DNA of 64,000 nt from Agreia pratensis (lineage in GTDB: Bacteria; Actinomycetota; Actinomycetes; Actinomycetales; Microbacteriaceae): contig NZ_FXAY01000001.1 in NCBI RefSeq assembly GCF_900177685.1, positions 62,001 through 126,000 on the forward strand, given 5' to 3'. The translations under genes and the position numbers were made by a program. Under the pieces are notes generated by a model. It saw only the letters and a program-made list of their open reading frames with translations. It was not told the origin of the DNA and ran no database searches. The stretch's first letter is position 1. Every line of letters starts with the position of its first letter. Shown here one piece after another: positions 60,497 through 64,000 of this stretch.

Positions 60497-61342
60497 ATGA
60501 GCAGCACGACGCGCAACAGGCGAGCGAAAGACCCCGACAGGGTCAAGTTCAATCGAGGCCGCCTGGTTATTCTGGCTACCGTGCTCCTGCTGGCCGGAGC
60601 CACGACCTTGACGACGCGGCTGTTGCAGAACCAGATGGCGTCTGCGCTCGTGATCATCGCGCTTATCGTTGTGGCTGTGCCCGCCATAGGGCGCGCGCTC
60701 CAACTGATCAACCGAACGGTCGACGACCGCTATCGCGGAATGCGCGACGCGAACAGGGCGTGGGCTGCATCGATCGGCGGCAGCTTCGACGCCACCGCAG
60801 CGCCGCCGCCGCCCGAAATCAGTTCCATCGCGTTCGCCGAAGACCGCCGGGTACTCGTTCCGGTGACCGCGTCGGAGGTCGTCAGCGGCGACTGGCGCGG
60901 CCGACCGTTCGAGGCTATGCACCTCAGCGGCTATGAGAAGCTTCGCCCGGGCGTCGATGCGAAAGGCAGAGACGTAAGCACGAACCTCGTCTATCTGGCC
61001 CTGCCGCACGCGTTACCCGACCTCCGCATCATGAGCGGTTCCGTCGCGCGCGACTATGGTCGACCGATGACCGAGGTCATCATACCTCACGACGGGGTCG
61101 GCGGATGGTGGCGCATCCAGTCCGACGACCCGACCCGCAGCGTGGCCCTCATGAACGCAGACGTGCGGGAGCTGCTGAACGGTTGGGGCTCACCGATCCG
61201 CATCGCGGCGACCGGCCGCTATCTGATCAGCTACGGAGACCCGACGGGCGATGCCGACGCGATCGCGGCACAGCTCGACTTCCTCACCGCTTTCGCAGAC
61301 CGGATTCCGCGCGGTGCCTTGCTCGGCGACGCCGCGGACTAA
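60497..61342 (+). CDS. Membrane protein of unknown function
   Basis: ATG 60497 (MSSTTRNRRAKDPDRVKFNR) with GGA eight bases upstream gives 281 residues; a TTG ten codons earlier is a weaker option. Two membrane helices at about 24-43 and 48-66 (LVILATVLLLAGATTLTTRL; ASALVIIALIVVAVPAIG) are followed by a cytoplasmic domain of about 210 residues with ISSIAFAEDRRVLVPVTASE and GGWWRIQSDDPTRSVALMNA. No family recognised. It converges with smc. Confidence 0.75.
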   Translation: MSSTTRNRRAKDPDRVKFNRGRLVILATVLLLAGATTLTTRLLQNQMASALVIIALIVVAVPAIGRALQLINRTVDDRYRGMRDANRAWAASIGGSFDATAAPPPPEISSIAFAEDRRVLVPVTASEVVSGDWRGRPFEAMHLSGYEKLRPGVDAKGRDVSTNLVYLALPHALPDLRIMSGSVARDYGRPMTEVIIPHDGVGGWWRIQSDDPTRSVALMNADVRELLNGWGSPIRIAATGRYLISYGDPTGDADAIAAQLDFLTAFADRIPRGALLGDAAD

Positions 61343-61378
61343 TGCGACAGCGCTAGCTGTTCGACGCGGCGCGGAGCG

Positions 61379-64000
61379 TCAATGGGGCTCAGCGGCGCCC
61401 ACGCGCTGGCCGACCACGGCCGACACACCGTCTTGCCGCATCGACACGCCATAGAGGGCGTCGGCGATCTCCATCGTGCGCTTCTGATGGGTGATCACGA
61501 TGAGCTGGCTCGTCTGCCGCAGGTCTTCGAAGATGGTCAGCAGGCGACCGAGGTTGGCATCGTCGAGAGCCGCCTCCACCTCGTCCATGATGTAGAACGG
61601 GCTGGGGCGCGCCTTGAAGATGGCGATCAACAGGGCGACCGCGGCCAGCGAGCGCTCGCCACCCGACAGAAGCGACAGCCTTTCGATCTTCTTTCCGGCG
61701 GGCTTCACCGAAACCTCGATGCCGGTGGTGAGCAGATTCGAAGGATCGGTGAGGCTGATGCTGCCCGTTCCACCGGGGAAGAGGATCGGGAACACCTCCT
61801 GGAACGCCGCCTTGGTGTCGGTGAACGCCTCGTCGAAGATCACCTGCATCTTCACGTCGATCTCGTCGATGATCGTGAGCAGGTCGGCACGCGTCTTCGT
61901 GAGGTCGGTCAGCTGCTCGGTGAGGAACTTGTGGCGCTGCTCGAGCGCGTCGAACTCCTCGAGCGCGAGCGGGTTCACGCGGCCCAGCTCGGCGAGCTTG
62001 CGTTCCGCCTTCGCTAGTCGGGCCTGCTGCTGCGCGCGATCGAAGGGGATGCCCGTGGGCTCCCCTTCGACAGGCTCAGGCTGCGGTGAATCAGACGGGA
62101 TCAGCTGGTCGGGGCCGTACTCGGAGACGAGAACGTCTTCGACGAGTCCCAGCTCGCTGCCGACGCGCTCGAGCACGCTCGACAGATGCAGCTTCTTCTC
62201 GTAGATCTGCAGTTCGAGCCCGTGCACATTCTCAGTGATCGCCTGCAGCCGCTCGCGCAGGGCGGCCTCGTCACGACGCAGGGCGAGCAGTTCCTGATTC
62301 TGTTCCGCACGCTCCGCCTCGGCACGCGCTTGCTCGAGGCGCGCCTCGGCCACGGAGGCTTCCACCGAACTGAGCACAGCCGGCAGAGCTTCGACGACAT
62401 CGGTCGCCGCCTCGACCTGGCGCCGTCTGATCACGGCACGGCGTGCGGCCTCTTCGGCTGCGGCCCGATCGGCCTCCACCTGCTTCTGGAGCGCTGCACG
62501 ACGCGCCTCCTCGGCGCGCACCCGCTCGCGGGCCGTCTCCAGCTGCAGCCGCGCCCCGATCTCGCGCTCCCTGGCGCTCTCGAGCTCGGCGTAGAGAACG
62601 TCGCGCTGACTGACGTCGAGCATCGGGCGGGGGCGGGACTGCGCCGTCTCGAGCTCTTCCTTCGCCGTCGCCGCGGCTCGTTCCGCCTGAGCGACGGTCT
62701 CCTCCGACGCCGCGAGCGCCGTGCTGAGCCGGTCGAACTCACCGGTCGACGCGTCGAGCTGCGCCTTGAGCCTGGCGAGTTTCTCGGTCTGAGCGGCGAG
62801 CGCGGAGTCGAACTCGCGCAGAGCTGCGAGGGCATTCGCCGACTGCTCCTTCGCGACCTGCACGATTCCCCGCTGCTCGGCCAGGGCGAACTTCGCCCGC
62901 TCGATCAACGAGCGCGTTTCGTCGAGGCTCACCGAAGCAGTATCGCGTTCGGCGCGCAGCTCGATGCGGCTGCGCTTTGCTCCCGATCCCCCGCGCAGCA
63001 CGTACTCGGTGAGCACGTCTCCTGAACGGGTGATCAGGGTGGCTCCTGAGTGCTTCGACACCGTCGGCCAGACCTCGCGGGCCGTGGCGAGGTCGTCGAC
63101 GATCAACGTTCGGGCGAGCAGGCCACGCACGCCAGCAGGTGCCGTGATCACCTCGACCGCGGCGATAACCCCGGGTGCATCGGATGCGATCGGCGAATCC
63201 ATCCCGCCGGCTGCGGCGACAGAATCAGAGGGGTTGGCCACGACGATCTCGACCCGGCCGAGCTCGTCACTGTGCGCGAGATCGATGGCGGTGCGCGCAG
63301 CATCCGGTGTCTCGGCGAGAACCGCGTCGGCCAGGGTGCCGAGCGCCGCCGCGATCGCGGCCTCGAAGCCCGGCTTGGCTGTGACGTTGTCGGCCACCAG
63401 TCCGAGAACACCGGGAACCTTCGCGGCGATCAGGTCGGTAGTGCCGTCTTTCTGGTCAAGAGCGAGAGTCAGGGCGCTCGTTCGAGCGGCGAGCGCATCG
63501 CGCTCGCGCTCATGGCCGTGCAGCGTCTCGCGCAAGACCTCGATCTCTGCTTCGGCCTCGAACAAGCGAGCCTGCGCGAACTCATAGGCCTCGTCGAGAT
63601 CGGTCTCCGACGTGCCTGAGACGGCGGCCTCCGCCTCGAGGAGGGCGAATTCGGCCTGCGCCGACTCCCGTCGTGCGGTCGCAGCCTCGAGAGCGTTGGT
63701 CTGGCGCAGCACCTCACCACGAACAGCCGCGAGCCGCGAGTTCGCCGTGTCGACCTGCCCCTGCAGTTTGGAGATCTCGAGGTCGTGCTTCGAGACGAGG
63801 GCGCTCTGCGCCGCGATCTCCTCGTCGACCGAGTCGAGCGCAGAGCGCGCCGTCACGGAGTCGGCCTGCGCTGCAGTGAGAGCCAGCTCGGCCGCAGCGA
63901 CCTCGCCGCGAAGCCGAACGATCTCATCCGCCGCATCGGCGACCATCTGCGGGGTGACCGTGGGACCTGCGGCCGTACCCTCGGCATCCGAACCCAGCAG
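61379..64000 (-). CDS. smc: Chromosome segregation protein SMC, N-terminus beyond window
   Basis: The minus-strand frame is open to the window edge, so about 874 C-terminal residues are present. They hold part of the first coiled coil (63947-63450 region), the hinge (VPGVLGLVADNVTAKPGFEA, then IVVANPSDSVAAAGG), the returning coiled coil, and the C-terminal ATPase lobe with signature SLLSGGERSLAAVAL and Walker B FYIMDEVEAALDDAN followed by VITHQKRTME. SMC compacts and loops the chromosome with ScpA/ScpB. Between coiled coil and C-lobe is SPQPEPVEGEPTG, encoded by a copy of a dispersed repeat. Confidence 0.96.
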   Translation of the reverse strand: MLGSDAEGTAAGPTVTPQMVADAADEIVRLRGEVAAAELALTAAQADSVTARSALDSVDEEIAAQSALVSKHDLEISKLQGQVDTANSRLAAVRGEVLRQTNALEAATARRESAQAEFALLEAEAAVSGTSETDLDEAYEFAQARLFEAEAEIEVLRETLHGHERERDALAARTSALTLALDQKDGTTDLIAAKVPGVLGLVADNVTAKPGFEAAIAAALGTLADAVLAETPDAARTAIDLAHSDELGRVEIVVANPSDSVAAAGGMDSPIASDAPGVIAAVEVITAPAGVRGLLARTLIVDDLATAREVWPTVSKHSGATLITRSGDVLTEYVLRGGSGAKRSRIELRAERDTASVSLDETRSLIERAKFALAEQRGIVQVAKEQSANALAALREFDSALAAQTEKLARLKAQLDASTGEFDRLSTALAASEETVAQAERAAATAKEELETAQSRPRPMLDVSQRDVLYAELESAREREIGARLQLETARERVRAEEARRAALQKQVEADRAAAEEAARRAVIRRRQVEAATDVVEALPAVLSSVEASVAEARLEQARAEAERAEQNQELLALRRDEAALRERLQAITENVHGLELQIYEKKLHLSSVLERVGSELGLVEDVLVSEYGPDQLIPSDSPQPEPVEGEPTGIPFDRAQQQARLAKAERKLAELGRVNPLALEEFDALEQRHKFLTEQLTDLTKTRADLLTIIDEIDVKMQVIFDEAFTDTKAAFQEVFPILFPGGTGSISLTDPSNLLTTGIEVSVKPAGKKIERLSLLSGGERSLAAVALLIAIFKARPSPFYIMDEVEAALDDANLGRLLTIFEDLRQTSQLIVITHQKRTMEIADALYGVSMRQDGVSAVVGQRVGAAEPH
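62065..62080. repeat. Dispersed repeat core inside smc (CTTCGACAGGCTCAGG)
   Basis: The 16 bases share TTCGACAGGCTC with the intergenic copies at 52253 and, from TCGACAGG, at 53919. On the coding strand they give PEPVEG in a linker of SMC. The insertion is in frame. Confidence 0.6.

Noticed and set aside
61347-61380. Short hairpins between the 60497 gene and smc as a bidirectional terminator
   Set aside because: Stems are only five to six bases, with no T-run, and one overlaps the smc stop; too weak to annotate.

Overview
The window is strongly GC-rich and gene-dense. Its gene content and order (glgE/glgB, rpsB-tsf-pyrH-frr-cdsA, rpsP-KH-rimM-trmD, rplS-lepB-rnhB-DUF2469-yraN-comM-dprA, smc/ftsY/ffh, an LCP protein, DivIVA-domain protein, F420-type LLM oxidoreductase) are those of a high-GC actinobacterium. 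The protein styles and the short dispersed palindromes built on TCGATACGTC and TCGACAGGCTC suggest family Microbacteriaceae; the genus cannot be fixed from the sequence alone. No rRNA, tRNA, CRISPR array, transposase or phage gene was seen. No gene-free stretch exceeds 300 bases.

Layout. 1-6154: glycogen metabolism, with a truncated glucan phosphorylase divergent from a glgE-glgB pair. 6168-16366: a mixed stretch of envelope and housekeeping genes (thioredoxin/TPR protein, two large membrane or envelope proteins, AI-2E-type transporter, hydrolase, Na+/H+ antiporter, lytic transglycosylase, DivIVA-like protein). 16392-22059 (minus): cdsA, frr, pyrH, an LCP gene, tsf, rpsB. 22314-26316: phosphodiesterase, sugar porter, M23 protein, xerC. 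26383-34973: a galactoside-utilisation locus (GH42, ABC importer without ATPase, GH36) divergent from a LacI regulator, with two near-identical operators in the shared intergenic region. 35000-41313 (minus): oxidoreductase, dprA, comM, yraN, DUF2469, rnhB, lepB, rplS. 42054-46007: map plus a small hydantoin/nucleobase locus (racemase, NCS1 permease, XRE-cupin regulator) with a GlnR-like site. 45963-49164 (minus): trmD, a DUF559 nuclease-like gene bracketed by two related palindromes, rimM, a KH protein, rpsP. 49285-64000: a structured intergenic element, ybdK, two LLM oxidoreductases, a second M23 protein, ffh, a marR-MFS pair, an alcohol dehydrogenase, ftsY, lipA-lipB, a membrane protein and the C-terminal part of smc.

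How the genes work together. Conserved core blocks for translation, protein export (lepB, ffh, ftsY), lipoylation and chromosome biology are split by accessory insertions: the galactoside locus between dprA and xerC, the hydantoin locus between trmD and rplS, and the DUF559 unit between rimM and trmD. The most unusual observations are the palindrome-flanked DUF559 unit, the nested inverted-repeat element at 49285-49391, and two translationally coupled core genes (rimM, rnhB) that appear to lack any ATG/GTG/TTG start.
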